Source of the DNA: Escallonia rubra
Taxonomy: Eukaryota; Streptophyta; Magnoliopsida; Escalloniales; Escalloniaceae
NCBI GenBank assembly: GCA_033065855.1
Contig: JAVXUO010002092.1
Location: 146,629-210,628, forward strand
Length of the DNA: 64,000 nt
Reading direction: 5' to 3'
Below are positions 46,101 to 59,245 of the stretch, one piece after another (position 1 is the stretch's first letter; every line of letters starts with the position of its first letter). Under the pieces are notes generated by a model. It made no database searches, was not told the DNA's origin, and was given only the letters and a program-made list of their open reading frames with translations. The translations under genes and the position numbers were made by a program.

Positions 46101-49100
46101 TTGGTGATTTTGCACCGGAGCTTAAGCTTTCGCTTTTCCAACTTGGAATCAGTCCACAAATTGCAGCATCAATTCTTATGCAGGTTTGCCACTTTTCTGG
46201 CCTTATATTTGTGTTATTTAATTTCAATTTAAAATATATTCGGATTGCATTTTTGTTGTTAACATCTTGCGGCAACTCTAGTTGCATCTTTATTATGTTC
46301 ATTTGGGCTTGATGATCGTGTCCCGAATTTACTTTATCGACGTGGCACTGTGGCTTCTCGTATTTTCTAATGCTAAGAAACCCAGTTTCAAAGCATTATG
46401 GTGATATAGATGACTCATGAGCTATATAGTGGCATTAACTCTATTAGTTGCTCATGGCATCTCAGTGCCTCCAATAATATCTACTGTTTTTTTTGTTTTC
46501 AGCAGAGAGTAGGCGTAGTCAATGAAGCGCCCTCCCCCCACCCCCACCATATAAAAAGAAAAAGAGAAGATTAATAATTGGACATTCTTTTCTGCCAATT
46601 ATCTCCAATCTTTTGTATTATGCTTCACCAAAAAATTTATACTGAGCTTGCTCTTCAATTGCACCTCTCATATGTTCAGGTACTTTGTCATGTTGTTCCT
46701 TCCTTAGTCAAGCTGCGGAAAGAAGGCTTGGATGGTCATGAGAAGATTAAGAGTTATATGTGTGTCTAGTTATTCTCAAGCAGTGAGACAAGTCTTGCTA
46801 CTCTGTTTTGCCACCCATGTGGCTAATGTTATGTTATCCACAGATGGAAGGTTACAAGTACTGTGAACTTTGTCTATTGCAGATGGTGGATCTCACTTGG
46901 ATTTGCAATACTGGAGGCTTTGATTCTTGCTTGTTATTCACTTCCATATTCGATTTATGCAGCTAGTCAGAGGTAATGTTGTTAGAATTTTTCCTCTGAC
47001 GAGGTATTGCAAATGTCAAAAGGGAATTGATATGCGTACTCCATAATTTACCACCCAAACTCTTTGTCACTAAAGACTCAAAAGGGCCTCTAAAGGGAAT
47101 TGAAAAGATCAATTACCTATCGTCAATCAGTATAGCCTGCAAGTTCCTATTAATGTGCTAGTGAAAGTTTACAATATATAAAATTTATGTGCATTGTTCA
47201 ATTGCTTTCAAGCCTCTTATGCGGGAAGCTGTATGATTCTATTTCCAATTTGTTATGTGACATCTCAGGATGATGATTCATTGTCATTGAGCTACCCATT
47301 CTATTATTCCTTAGTGCTAATTTTCTCCTCCGAAAACATCAGTTTAGGATGTGTATGCCGACTTGTACAGACTTTGTGATACCGAATTGAACACATTTTT
47401 CTACGATCTTTTACAAGGTTGCTTCTTGGGGCCATGTCACAAGGTATAATGAAACTGCTGAATATATAATAGGGAAACCTTGGTGCGTCAATGAGGTTTC
47501 TCCATTTCAACCTCGAATTCATGGGTTCGGAAATTGAAAACAGCCACCCCACAGAAGTGGGGGGGACCTGCAGTGCTGGAGCCTCATGCACTGGGCTGCG
47601 CCTTTTTTTTTTGGTTGAAGTGTATAAGATCTACTCAGGATATTGTCATTTTGTGGAGCGATGGTTTATGGCATTTATGCTATTTGCAGGGTAAAGCATG
47701 TGATGTTGACGACGTTTCTATTGGTCTGCGGTGCAATGACTATGACATGGATTTGTGACAAAATATCCGACTCTGGTTTTGGTACTATTCTTTACATCTT
47801 CACCTCATTTATGTCTTGGTTTTCATTCCACCTTTGATATAAACTATTGCAACCCCTGCTAAATTTCCTAGACTTCTTTGCTTACGGTATAATTATGTGC
47901 TCCACAGTATGAGGAAAAACAGACTTCAATGCAAGAAACTGAAATATGTATAAGTTTATTTTTGTAGCCAAATGAAAATGACAATATATAGAAGAAAATG
48001 TTAGAACTTGGAGCTCTGAGCAAGACCACATCTCCTTGTCCTCCTCCTCTCATCTCTGTCCGGATCATTCTCACTGACTGCCACACCCTTGTTTTTCTGC
48101 AACCAGTATGTTGTTTCACTATGAAGCACTTGAGGAGGGTGAAAAACTGTATAATTACCGTGGAATAACCAAAAAGAAATGTCATTGAAACCCAGAAGAA
48201 GGCACTGGGCAGAAGAAAAGAAATTATCACTTTCTGTATTTGGGTTATACACAGCCTGGCTTGAGGTTTTGTTGGAAACATTGGCGTAATGGATAGGAAA
48301 TGAGATGCAACCAGTATTGCTTTCGGACTACAAGCCTGGCTCTTTTCTGGCTTTAAAAACAACCCAAAATTTGCTCTGATTCCCGGCATTCTTCTGGCTA
48401 GATATATTTCAGCCGAATTTATGTTTATGGTATTTACATCATTTTTGGGTGTATGATTCAGGCCAAGGATCATCTCTGCTTATATGCGTGGGAATTTTAA
48501 CTGGCTACATGGATACATTATACAAGATGTTATCTCAACTCTCAGGTTAGTTTATAACAGAAAATCACTACAACTTGTTGACTATATTGTCTTTGTTAAT
48601 TTATGTTTTTTTATGGAGGGTTAAGGTTTTTTGTCCTCTGATTTAGCAACACCTCCTTGTCAACAACTAGAACTGATAAGTGATAATGCTATGACTTGAA
48701 GTCTTGAGACAGTACCATATGGAAACTTATAGCTCGTCTGCATGTGAACATGTTATGTGCAACTGGCAATCCCTGTGCCTTACTGAGCTGAAGATAGTTT
48801 GGCGGAACAAAAGAAATTCTTGGGGTGGAACTTGAGAGTCTTTTGATAACTGTTAAATTAAATATTTACTCTTCTGTTCCTAATTTGAGTTGAAGTGGCA
48901 TGGACAATTTTACATTCTGTTATAAATCAACTATCAATTACGTTGTAATGTGAGTCTGATGTGTTTGGCATGAGAAGGTTACATGTGAGCTGCTGTGTGT
49001 GGTACTAAAGGAGAGCTTTTACTCTCTGATTAAATGTAACTCTCTCTGCTACGCTCGTCTTCCCCTAAGCTTATCTTCTCAATTAGTGAAGTCATGTTGA

Positions 49101-49647
49101 AACTTTACCTTGTGTTTGGCTTCCTTCTTTCAGTTATTTTGGGTGAATCTCGTTTAGTGCCAAATAAACTCAATTGATTTGTTTCTGGGCATTCATTAAT
49201 TTCCGTCGTTTCCTCTACGTTGTATTTCTCGATTACAAATTGGGCAATAGATTGGGCTAATCTTACTGCATCCAGAATTTAGTTGAAACAATTGGTCAGC
49301 TAGTAAGATGTGGGAACCAACTGGTGGGCTTTGTCAGCAAAACAATAAGGACATCTGGATATAGACATGTCTTCTGGTTTGCCTACACAACCCGTTTCTC
49401 TGTAGCACGTGTTATACCTCTGGGATGATGATATATGTGAATGTATTTCCTTATTAAGTGCCACAGCTTGCTTTCCTAACTCCAATCGTGACTTTTCTTC
49501 TCTTATGAGTTTTGCTACTTTTTTGTTGAAGGTAGTTTCCTAGCTTCTAAGAAGGGAAAGACTAAGCATATAACTAGTCTGTATGGACGCAGCGATTAGC
49601 CAACTTTCCCCACCTTTTCATAACCCCGTTAAGCTTGTTCAATCTCA

Positions 49648-49678
<31 letters not shown>

Positions 49679-52128
49679 AAAAACTCAGAATTGACGTGAC
49701 AGTATCGGGGTTCTGGAAATGTAGTAAGTTGCAGCTCTTTGATACTTGAAGTTAAACTTATAATTTGTAAAAACGTTTCTTGTCTATTTGTTTCTCTATC
49801 CAGCAGCTTTGGCATGACTTACTTACTCAGGCACCTAATATCTCTCACAATGCAATTAACTTCAACAGTGAATTTGTAAGAGTAGGTAGTTCTGGCCGTG
49901 GCCTTCTGGTTTGTCCTCTCTTTTGTTTTGTTTTCCCAGAGTTTAAGCTTAGAATGAAAATGTTTAATACTAAGTACTCAACTTGTACCTTTCCACTTAT
50001 AATTACTTTAAAGGTTATTGCTTCAATGCTTCTATGATGGTTTCACTGTTGAAATTAGCTCATAAGAAGTTAAAAGCTAAAAAGTGTCTGCTGATTTGAG
50101 ATCTAAGTTTAAACGGTGGACTGAAATGACAGCATGCTGTATGAACTAGCTGAATTATAATTTCTGCATACATGCTGGATGTCTATAACTAATACCTTAA
50201 TGCTTTCGAATGGATGGATACAAGTTCGTTCTTACTTAAGACGAGCTCTCTAGATTGTATGGGCAATCTACCAAATAAGGAAGCTAAGTCAGAAAAAGTA
50301 GTATTGTTTTGTCATTTAGTCTTAAAGTTTACTAAGTACCTTTTGGGCTTTTACCCTATTGCAGGAAGTGTTGTAAGCTGGTTGCCATATGTGGTTGGAG
50401 TACTTGGTGTTTTCACTGTAGTGACTATGTGGGCAGTTGTTGTAACTGAGGGTTGCAGGAAAATCAAACTGCAGTACTATGGCTTCAAACTTGCCTCTAC
50501 TGCAAGGTGATCCTGTCTTTGCTCTCTAGCTAGCTGCACCCAAATCTTTTTAGTCTCAATGTTTGTTGCCATTGTCTTATATACACGTCGTGTCTAGCAA
50601 ATGTTGATCAACGTCATGAAATATAGCTTTAGTAGCTTGAACACAACCGAGTGATCTCTCACCTCAAACCTACAGGATCTCAATTATGTGTTTTGCTATT
50701 ATTGTGGTGGTCTAACGTAATAATGTTTTGATAATATGATATGCAATCCTGACATTATTTCTGGGGTTCCTATCTTTTTGGACAGAGAAGACTCCCCTAT
50801 TACGGAGGTGGAGCCATACATCCCATTCAATATTAATCCGTCAGGAATGCAGCCCATTCTTACCACTACCTATCTCTTGGCGTTTCCAAGCATCCTTGCA
50901 GGGTTATTTCACTCAACCAATTTAGACGCTTTTGTTTTATGTGATTGTTTGCATCTTGAATATGAGGACCAACTTTCCATTCCTCTCGGGTCGTTAGAAT
51001 GTTGTACATGACATTGTTTATCTGCATGTGGGTTTGTTCACTATTTTGTAGATACATTTTTGGAGGCCATTTAAGAAAACAAGCTATCCAAGTTCATTCA
51101 GTCCGCCCTCTGTGATATGTCTCATTTTAGAGGCCGTCAAGATATAGGAATCTATGCATCGACTAACTGGATTTACCAAGACAAATGTGGGCGAGATTAT
51201 TGTCGTATCCATGTATTATGTACTGCCAACACGTACACCAACCACCTCCATCATAATAGGACCTCCATACGGCGGGACATACATGATATATGTTTATCTA
51301 GGTTTTTACATATCCATATACGTAGTGATCATGTATTATCTTTTTAAGTGAATTAGCATTGCATAGATCCACAATATATGCCTAGAGATGATTTGTTCGC
51401 TAGATCTACCATATTATCTCATCATTCTTTTATTGTTCTAATTCTACTTCCACATTAAACCCTCTGATAAAAATGTCAATAAGCCATTAAAAAAAACAAC
51501 TAGAGGAAGTATCCCACAATTCAAAACATGTCATGGAGTGTCTCAAACTCAAAAACAGGGTGTCCTGGTCGTGTTAATGGAAGAGGGCGGTCCGAACATG
51601 TTGGAGTTTCCGGAACCGTCCCCATTATTAAAACTTCATTTACAACTCTGGGACTTTACAGCCATGACCTTACATGTCAGGTATGCTTGTGAGTGTGTTG
51701 GTCACTGACACTTCGCCTTTTGAAAGTGTCCGTGCTTCATAACTCCCCGTCAAGATGCACTCAGGAATGCTCCAGTTGCTTACTTTACCTGCTTGAAACC
51801 TACGAGGTTTTGGCGTTGACTTTCCTGCATGGATATATGTCGGCAGCTTTGCTTATTTACATTGACTATTTTGTGGTACTGATAACAAAACTGTATTTAG
51901 CATAATAACTTTCTGATTGAGCTTTTTTGGCAGTCTCCTTGGGTCTTCTTTTTGGGCATATGTGAAAGAGATACTGAATCCTGAAACTTCTCTTGGAGCA
52001 GGGCCATGGGTTTACTATTCAATTTATGCATTCTTTGTGTTCGTTTTCAACATATTTGACATTGTAAGTATTACCGCAACCTACTGTTTCTTTCTTCTTG
52101 GAAAATACACGATGCTTTTTATTTTTTG

Positions 52129-52163
<35 letters not shown>

Positions 52164-54184
52164 TCTTATTCCATCTCTTGTTTCTGGTATCATTCTATTG
52201 CATCCATCTTTTTCTTTTTGGCTGTCAATTATCGAGCATGAATCTTTGGTTACGGTCTGAAGTGGTGATCGGGGATGGTTGTTGAGGCGGGGTCTGATAT
52301 GTTTTGGTTCTGTGATGGTTGCCAATCTTGGCTTGTTGCATGGGTCATGATCACATGCAATTTTTAAGGGCCGTCATGGAGAATAGGACGCATTTACTTC
52401 ACGTACCATTGGGCTTGGTTGGCATAGTGGGACTACCCTTTTTTTCTTTGTGCATCTTTTTGAGCTCGGGCTTGAAATCATTTTTGTTTCTGCTGTAGCG
52501 GTTGTACCCGTGCCTGGTTTCTTCTCAGACCTCTTAATTGATTTTGAGGAGTTGGATCCTGTCTGTTACATTCTTCTCCACTATATTTTATGTATTACCT
52601 CTGTACCAGTCAAATACTTGATGACGGTTCAAGGTTTACACACTTTTGTGGACTCATAACGCTGAGACCTGGTAGTTTTTTTACCAGAAGTTTGTTGACC
52701 TTCAAATTGTTGAGATGGATGATAAGCAAGGCATTAGATTCCTTCTTCCCGAAATTTCAGTGTTTTTTCGACTTTTCAACAATCTTCAGAGCGTCGTATG
52801 TATGAATTAGACATTACCTTTGCTTGAACGATAGTTAAAATTCAAGAATGTAATATCTGGCTATTTAACTAGGGTTAGTATACATGAGTCTAATTTTTAT
52901 GCATTTAAAGTACTCTCTAGAGAGTGGTTGAGAGAAGTCAAAGGCTATTGAATTTGGGGCGGTGGCAATGCCAGGAAAAGGGTGCAGTTCTTGAACAGCT
53001 GGAGCTAACAGCAGACTTTGTCTGATTAAGAAGTCCTTACAGGTTTTCTGCTTGTGTGCAATGCGACAATAGTACTTACAGAAGATGTTACATTTTATGT
53101 CGAAGCACTTTATGTACAAGATAAGTGGCTTGACTTCTTGGTCTATTATGCAGAAATTACGACTCTTAGGAAATCTCTGTAGTTATTTTACATATGGTTG
53201 TTGTGGCCTCTGTCTGCCGTGTCAGTTCTTAAATTTTGGTACTTCTGGTTCTTCTTTTTCTTTTCCGTTGTTTAGTTATGATTAATAGATACTTCGTATT
53301 CTTACTTTTTTAACTACAATACGTCTATCCAGGCGAACATGCCAAAGGAAATTGCCGATTACCTAAATAAAATGGGTGCCAGAATCCCAAACATAAAGCC
53401 TGGAAAGGCCACCATTGAGTATTTAACGAAGATCCAAGCTTCAACCCGCTTTTGGGGTATATGTCTGCCCATTATAGATTAAAGTTATTCCAATATTTGA
53501 GTGACTCTTCTATAACTTGCTTGTTTGCTTCTGCTCTCCGTGTTGTGGCAAAAATTGTGCAGGTGGTCTGTTGTTAACTATTTTGGCTACATCATCTACC
53601 ATTCTTGATCATTATCTACGCCGTATCAACGAGGGATTTTCTATAGGTTTTACGTCGGTTCTAATTATTGTAAGTCACTACTACCAAGAGTTGCTTTTAT
53701 GTTTGCGTTGGAATGACTTTCATGTTTTATCTGTCATAGATTGCCTGAGCCTCGAGATATCATCAATTAAGCAAGAACGTTGTTTATGTGCATGTTTTTT
53801 TTTTCCGTTGTATGCAAACATGCAGAAATTAACTTCAGTTTAGTTGGAGGATAACTCAATAAAGAATAGTGATTTCCTGAACCACTAAATAGCTACTGTG
53901 CATATTCAGGTGTGCATGTGCTAAGTGCTAACTATATACCATTCAAACAAGCTTGCGATGACTCTACTTGCATGCCTGTACTTGTACCATTCGCTGTCCT
54001 GTTTTACCATCACATAGACATGAAGTTCAGGAGTATTCGTACTTTCCATCATTTTGTTTTCCCCTCCTGACTGGACCATGCACTTGCTAACCAGGTGGGT
54101 TCAATTATCGAGTTGAGAAGATCTTATCAAGCATATAATGTAATGCCTAGTTTAAGCAAAGCGTTAAGGCGGTATGGCGTATAA
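43171..54184 (+). CDS. SECY2: SECY2, plastid inner-envelope Sec translocase channel, 13 exons
   Basis: Exons 43171-43234, 44828-45343, 46095-46183, 46680-46759, 46883-46972, 47690-47781, 48462-48545, 50365-50506, 50786-50902, 51934-52063, 53333-53456, 53563-53669 and 54095-54184 total 1725 bases in frame, 574 residues. About 120 residues rich in serine, lysine and arginine and poor in acids precede the channel, as a plastid transit peptide would. SecY signatures follow: RRRLFVTALLIVISRIGYFI (first membrane helix), PLPGFD, TYLLAFPSILAG, EIADYLNKMGARIPNIKPGK and YNVMPSLSKALRRYGV at the end. It matches Arabidopsis SCY2 (At2g31530), which works with SECA2 and SECE2 at the inner envelope. The donor of exon 9 is best placed at 50902 (GCAGG then gttatt); other choices break the frame. 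Introns hold SINEs and duplications. Confidence 0.96.
43479..43797. repeat. Tandem duplication, 158-bp period, in SECY2 intron 1
   Basis: Units start at 43479 and 43637. Shared blocks include GAGACTTGAAACCTTG, GTAAATAAGTGATAT and TACTCCCTCCGTCCCATT. The last block is the terminal motif of Stowaway-type MITEs in plants, so a MITE end may have been copied along with its flank. Confidence 0.9.
43986..44008. repeat. 23-base G-run
   Basis: A pure G homopolymer in SECY2 intron 1. It could fold as a quadruplex; its printed length may be inexact. Confidence 0.85.
47470..47612 (+). mobile_element. Au-type SINE in SECY2 intron 5
   Basis: Contains GGGTTCGGAAATTGAAAACA followed by GCC (B-box region, about 47523), a central AGAAGTGGGGGGGACC, and the tail block TGCACTGGGCTGCGCC before a T-run. 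This order matches the Au SINE family, whose members end in a T-rich tail. The A box is worn. No clear target duplication. Confidence 0.7.
49648..49679. repeat. C-run followed by AC repeat
   Basis: Seventeen Cs lead straight into about eight AC units in SECY2 intron 7. Confidence 0.85.
52130..52163. repeat. AT then AC microsatellite
   Basis: An AT run leads into an AC run in SECY2 intron 10, about 70 bases after the exon. Confidence 0.85.
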
Positions 54185-55338
54185 CAGATGAAGAAAGTTT
54201 GCACTTAATGTCAAAGTATGCTGCTAGAGTTATCGGAGGATCTTTTAATGGCTCTTCTTGGCTTACTGCATATAACGGGTGGCTCCATAGATCCCTTGTT
54301 CTTTATGGCACCGCGTCTTCCCATGGTAGCTTGCACTAATTAAGAGTTGGCAAGTTCACGGGGACTCCCAAATCTCGATTGGATGTTGTTCACTATTTAA
54401 TGTTGCCCAGAGGAAGAAAGCTGATGGAGGACCGGCTGTGGCTACTATGCCTTGATGCTGTATGAGATCATGCAAATGCAAAGCCTTCAGTCTCGAAAGG
54501 GGTTCTGCATTCTTTTAGGAAAACAAGCTTCTCTCAGAACTGCTACTGGTGAAGAGGCTTGAAGCTGTAAACTTAGCTTGTTGTAATACTAGAAACCATA
54601 TTATGTCAGGGGGTAGGGGTGGAGACTGCAAGTTTTGGAGCCCCGCATGTCAGGAAATGTGTAATATTTAAACTTGTTACATTTGAAGAAATCTTCATAT
54701 AGAGTTAGTTGACTTTCTTATTGGCTGAAACTAAGTTCTATCAGTTCAAGTCTCGGTGAGGTTCACTTGTGCTCCTCCAGTTTGGGTAATTAATTCGCGT
54801 TCCCTTATTGCTGTTGACGGTTCCCCCTTTGCCGATAAAATCCGCTACTAAAGTGACGATTCCACTAAAACTATTGCATATTCTTAATTTTTTTTTTTGG
54901 AGAAAAATACTTGCTAAAATTTGAGAAAAATACTTTTGTTTATGTGAATTTGTTTTTCCAGTCTTGTCTATCTATAAAATAATACAATATTTCAGTGCTT
55001 GAAAAATCTTTCTAAAATTGTCGAGTTGCGATCTTCAATCCTTGCCTTGAAATAGGATTATCCGGAAGAAATTATATAGATATTGTTCGATCTGATCCAT
55101 TCTCAGATATCAATCGTAAATTCAACATATCATTCTTTTTCCAGAGTTTTTTGTTGCTGTGAGCGTAAGTAGACAACTATCTTAAGTCACAACATTCTTA
55201 ATTTCACTTTTGTGAATAGGAGAAAATGTTTAATATAACAGTGATGAGATGACATGATCACTCGACAAATACGATGAGAAAATCATAAACGTTGACTTCT
55301 TAAAAAATCTCACCCATTGTTTGTACCAAATGATATAA
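54185..55338. other. SECY2 3' flank and spacer
   Basis: The first several hundred bases are probably SECY2 3' UTR. After about 54880 the DNA is AT-rich spacer. No other gene seen. Confidence 0.4.
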
Positions 55339-55439
55339 GATCCGTTAGCTTGGTAGTCAAGAAGGTTTGCTCCTTATCTTGACTTCCTTAATTCAAACCT
55401 TGGAGCGAACGTTCGGAATTTTTGTTGTTGTTGTTGTTG
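55339..55439 (+). mobile_element. tRNA-derived SINE
   Basis: A-box-like TTAGCTTGGTAGTC at about 55345 and B-box-like AATTCAAACCT at about 55390, with a (TTG)n tail at 55422-55439. The short length, tRNA-like head and simple-repeat tail fit a SINE about 240 bases upstream of the p31comet start codon. Confidence 0.65.
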
Positions 55440-55678
55440 AATGCACCAGGCTGATGTTGGGGATGCGCGGATTTAATTTACGTTAAAGTTGGTCCGAGCA
55501 TTTAATAAAGAAAAAAAGAAGAAGGAAAAAGTTGATATGAGATCTGGGTTAACAAACGGGTCGAGTCGTCTAGATACTTTGAGACCATTCCGCCCACTCC
55601 CCATTTGAAATCGCGAAGTGGGATTAACGTCTATCAATCTCTTTTATCTTTGTCTCTTGCACTGCCAAGCGTGAAAGT

Positions 55679-57977
55679 ATGCAGGTGGTGGAAGGAGAAG
55701 GGACGTCGTCGTCGGAGGAGTTCACCGACATCGAGACGCCGGCAGACTCTCTCAGCACCTCTCTCGTCTTCCATCTCGTCACCGACGTCCTAGGGTTCAT
55801 CCTTTTCATGCACCAGCAGATCCCTTCGTAATCTTTATTCCTAACATCTCCCCACATTCCTTTCGTCATTTCTTCTTATCTCAAATTCGACTCTTGTTCT
55901 TGGAATCAAGCATATGGAGTAGTAATTACGACTGCATAATCACTTTTTATGTAATCTCATGTATGTTAATGTTTGTGTAACAACCCGGAATTTTTTTCAC
56001 TGGGCTCCTTGTGTAAGTCTACTTGATTCAGTGAGCTAGAAGTGATTAGGTAGGTTTATTCTTGTACCTTGGTATAGTCGATTGCCACAGATTGTAATTC
56101 GTTGATGAGTTTGATTTTTCCTTTTTTTTCCCCCCTTTGGCAGCATCTTACAGGATCTCACTCTTGAATTTGATTCTCTTAGTACCGAGTATAAGGATTT
56201 GGTATGTTACTGAGTGATGGTAGTTTGTACGTATGGCAATTGGGCTTCGATTTCTGCAATCTAAGTTTTTTCGGTATTAGGAGACAATTCTTGCACAAAC
56301 TGAAGCGAAGGCATCTTTAAGGAGACAGCATGTTGGGAGGAAGAGAGAGGTCAAGCAAGTCCTAAGAAGACTTGACAAGTTGATGAACACAGTAGGTAGT
56401 CTCCGGACTGCTCTGCAAGTGGTGATTAGTGAAGTTCCAAATATCCAGGCAGTCATTATGGTTCTCGGAGCTAGTCCTGTACGACCTCAACACGTTTATG
56501 AGTTGTGTTTTTCACATGGAAGGGATGCTCGTGTAGGTGCTTGTGATTTTACTAAATCCAGAGCAGCAGAAGCTCTTTCGAGAAAGGTTTTTTACAATAA
56601 TTCACTCCTTCATGTTTTGAACTTATGATGTGACTTACAGTTCAAGTTTCTGCACAGGCTATCCGTGCACTGATCTCAAAGGGTGCAGGATCTGATTCTT
56701 ACGCAGGTAAGTTAGCATATTTCATCAGTAAATTTGATTCAGAGATGAATTTGCTGCAACTTGAAGCTTCATATCGCTATCTTTTAGGCCCTACCAAGTT
56801 GTTTATGTTGGTTAAAGCTCCCTCTTCTTTTCGCGCACCTCTGCATTTTATTCCAAAGCGCGATTTCAGATACAGCAAAAAGGTAATGATGACACAGCTA
56901 GCACGCACATTGAAATATTGCCTTCGTCTGACAATCATAATTCTTAATACCAGTAGTATAAGCTCAATAATCTTTGGCACATCGAATATTTCTTTCGAGT
57001 ATGCTTCTCGTATAAGGCCGGTTTTGTGGTAGTAAATCAAGAAACCTATATATGACCAGGGAAACGTGTAATCGCGATCCATGCCATGGCACATAGCACA
57101 GTTCCTTCACAAAGATATTCAATGTATCTTGAAGTCTTTTTCCGTCACAAACTTCTAGAATCCTCTATGAACAAAAAAGGCACTGCAATTTACCTTGAAC
57201 AATTTTTCTACTTGCAGATCGTGCCTTTCAAATTACGGCTTAAGTGCAGAGCCCAATACCTGGAAACAGATGCTGCAAACTTTGTTTCTCTTAGTGCAAG
57301 CTGTATCAATTCAGTGGATTCTTCTTCCAATGATTCGATCTGGTACTTGGTGTTTCAAACTAAGTAACGGTATCTTATAATTTTTTGCTCTTATTAGTTG
57401 TTGGATGACAACCTGACAATCCAATCCTGCTGCCTTACCTCCCATGCATGATATTGCCAATCCATTGAGTGGTGATTGCAATATGTTTCGTGACTTCACA
57501 TTCATTTTCAGTTTTTTTGAGCTTCTGCTTTCTTTATGTAGATTTGCGAGAGAAGGTAACATTATCGTCATGTTTTAGGACACAGATGGTTCTCAAAAAC
57601 TGCATTCAATGTCTGGTTAATTAGTAGCTAACTTTGGCCTACTCAATTTTTGTGCTTTTGTTTGCTCATGAATCATTTTGATTGCCTTCACTTGGTTTTA
57701 GAATCTTAAGTTTTCAGTGGCCGCTGCCATGCATTTCATGATTGCGGAGTACCAAAAGTTTTAATCGTCAGTAGCCCCTTAATTTGTTACTTGGGCTTTT
57801 TGGTTTGCAACATTTCCGCTCTTTTTCTTTTGACCTTTCCTAATCTTTGGTCGTTTTGGGGTGCACATGAACAGCTTGGAGTATGCAGTTGAAGTGAATA
57901 TTGGCTTACTTTACAGGTTTCAGTGTCGGCATGTAATCAAGGGCCTGGCTTCCAGGACATCGCCAACGGAAGAGTGA
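55679..57977 (+). CDS. p31comet / MAD2L1-binding protein, 7 exons
   Basis: Exons 55679-55827, 56144-56201, 56281-56586, 56658-56706, 56788-56882, 57218-57342 and 57917-57977 total 843 bases, 280 residues. The order of motifs follows animal MAD2L1BP: VFHLVTDVLGFILFMHQQIP near the start, LDKLMNTVGSLRTALQ, then AVIMVLGASPVRPQHVYELC (animal VLILLGGNALSPKEFYEL), PTKLFMLVKAPSSF, and near the end IWFQCRHVIKGLA (animal IWFQAPVTFKGF). p31comet has a HORMA-like fold, binds closed MAD2 and, with TRIP13/PCH2, switches HORMA proteins. In plants it also serves meiosis. The last junction is a phase-2 joint (ATCTG then gtactt). Reading through that intron adds only seven residues (YLVFQTK) after the W before a stop. 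Confidence 0.85.
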
Positions 57978-58849
57978 TTGGTTGATCTAAAAATCTTCGT
58001 TTCTTACATTTTGGTACACAAGTTCTTGTATAGTACGGCTGCGATTAAATAGTGTGAATCCTTTGGCGTAGCTGTTTCTCCCAAATTGTGATGTAACTGA
58101 TGGAAGTTTTACCAAGTAAAATGAGAAGATAGCCTGGCTTGCAGAAGCAATTGCACATTTGGTCCTCTGAGTTGAGGGAATATTGCTGTTGCAACTTTCT
58201 GAACTTGCAATTCTTTTGGCATCTTAAGTTTGGACTCCTGGTTCTATTTCACTGGTTAGAATGACATCGAAACTAGCATCTAAACATATCTACCAGGTGC
58301 AATTCAAACCTGGTTGTTCCTACGCTTGGAGAAGTACAGGTAATGGGCAACCCTTTGGCATTTGAACAGAAGCTTGGGTACACGGCAACCACCCTAGGTG
58401 GTTGAAGTCAAACCAACCACAGCAAGAGTTGGGATATTGACAAGCTCTAAACACTCTCCAATCCAGAGGACCGATTAGCTATTAAGCAAACTGCTTCTCC
58501 CAGAATAACCTCCATGAATATGAATGATATTGTTCGCTAATTCTATGCAAAATCTAGTAACACTATTGGTCGTACTTCAGAAAATCAACAACGTGAGCAG
58601 CTACGAAACCAGTCCCCTTAATCAGGAGGTTCAGCACAGGTACATGCTTTGACATGAGAGTTTGCAGTCCGGTCCATGTTCAATCCAGCTTTGAAGACAC
58701 TCATTATGGAACATCTTCTTCTACAATCTCTCAAGTCTCGTTACAAGAAGCCAACTCATTACTCATAGCTTCTCTACGGCTGATTCCAAACCCCAACTCC
58801 GGTACTTCGCTAGTACAAGCGGACAAAATTTGAAAGGAGAACCACTAAA
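57978..58849. other. Spacer after p31comet
   Basis: 3' UTR followed by DNA without a supported gene. Open frames are short. Confidence 0.4.
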
Positions 58850-59245
58850 GTCTTGTTTGAAAACTATTCCGTTTTTAGTTTTTTCTTAAGTTTTGTAAAC
58901 TGGAGAAAAAAAAAACGCATTTAACAGACAATTTTCGTTTTTTTTTTCTTCAGTTTTGAAAATCAGTTTTTAAAACATAACTGTTTTTGAAAACTCTTAT
59001 TTTTGAGTTTCCAATTTTGGTTTTTGTTTTGAGAAACCCCTCCCCACAACCGCCGGCCACCGCCACCAAAGAAAAAATTCAAAATAAAAACTGGGTAATT
59101 AAATACCCAAAAGAAAAAAATAAAAATAAAAATTGGGTAATCAAACACCCATTTGTTTTTATAAAAAATAAAAACTAAACTAAATTTTATTTTTGTTTTT
59201 CTGAAAATAAAAAAATAAAACTTAAAGTGATTTCAAACAGATCCC
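58850..59245 (+). mobile_element. Short TIR element with GC-rich triplet core, copy 3
   Basis: The left end is GTCTTGTTTGAAAACT and the right end, reverse-complemented, is GGGATCTGTTTGAAATCAC. Internal blocks match copy 2 in order: AGTTTTGTAAACTGGAG, TTTTGAAAATCAGTTTTTAA, ACTGTTTTTGAAAACTC, a CCGCCGGCCACCGCCACC core (about 59050), then two AAAATAAAAACTGGGTAAT-type units. Same orientation as copy 2. Confidence 0.7.

Noticed and set aside
47868-48473. 201-codon minus-strand frame across SECY2 intron 6 and exon 7
   Set aside because: Overlaps a confirmed SECY2 exon on the other strand and has no family signature.
57218-57366. p31comet ending at the in-frame stop after YLVFQTK
   Set aside because: A good donor at 57342/57343 and the exon at 57917 restore the conserved IWFQ...KG end, so the stop is kept only as an intron-retention form.
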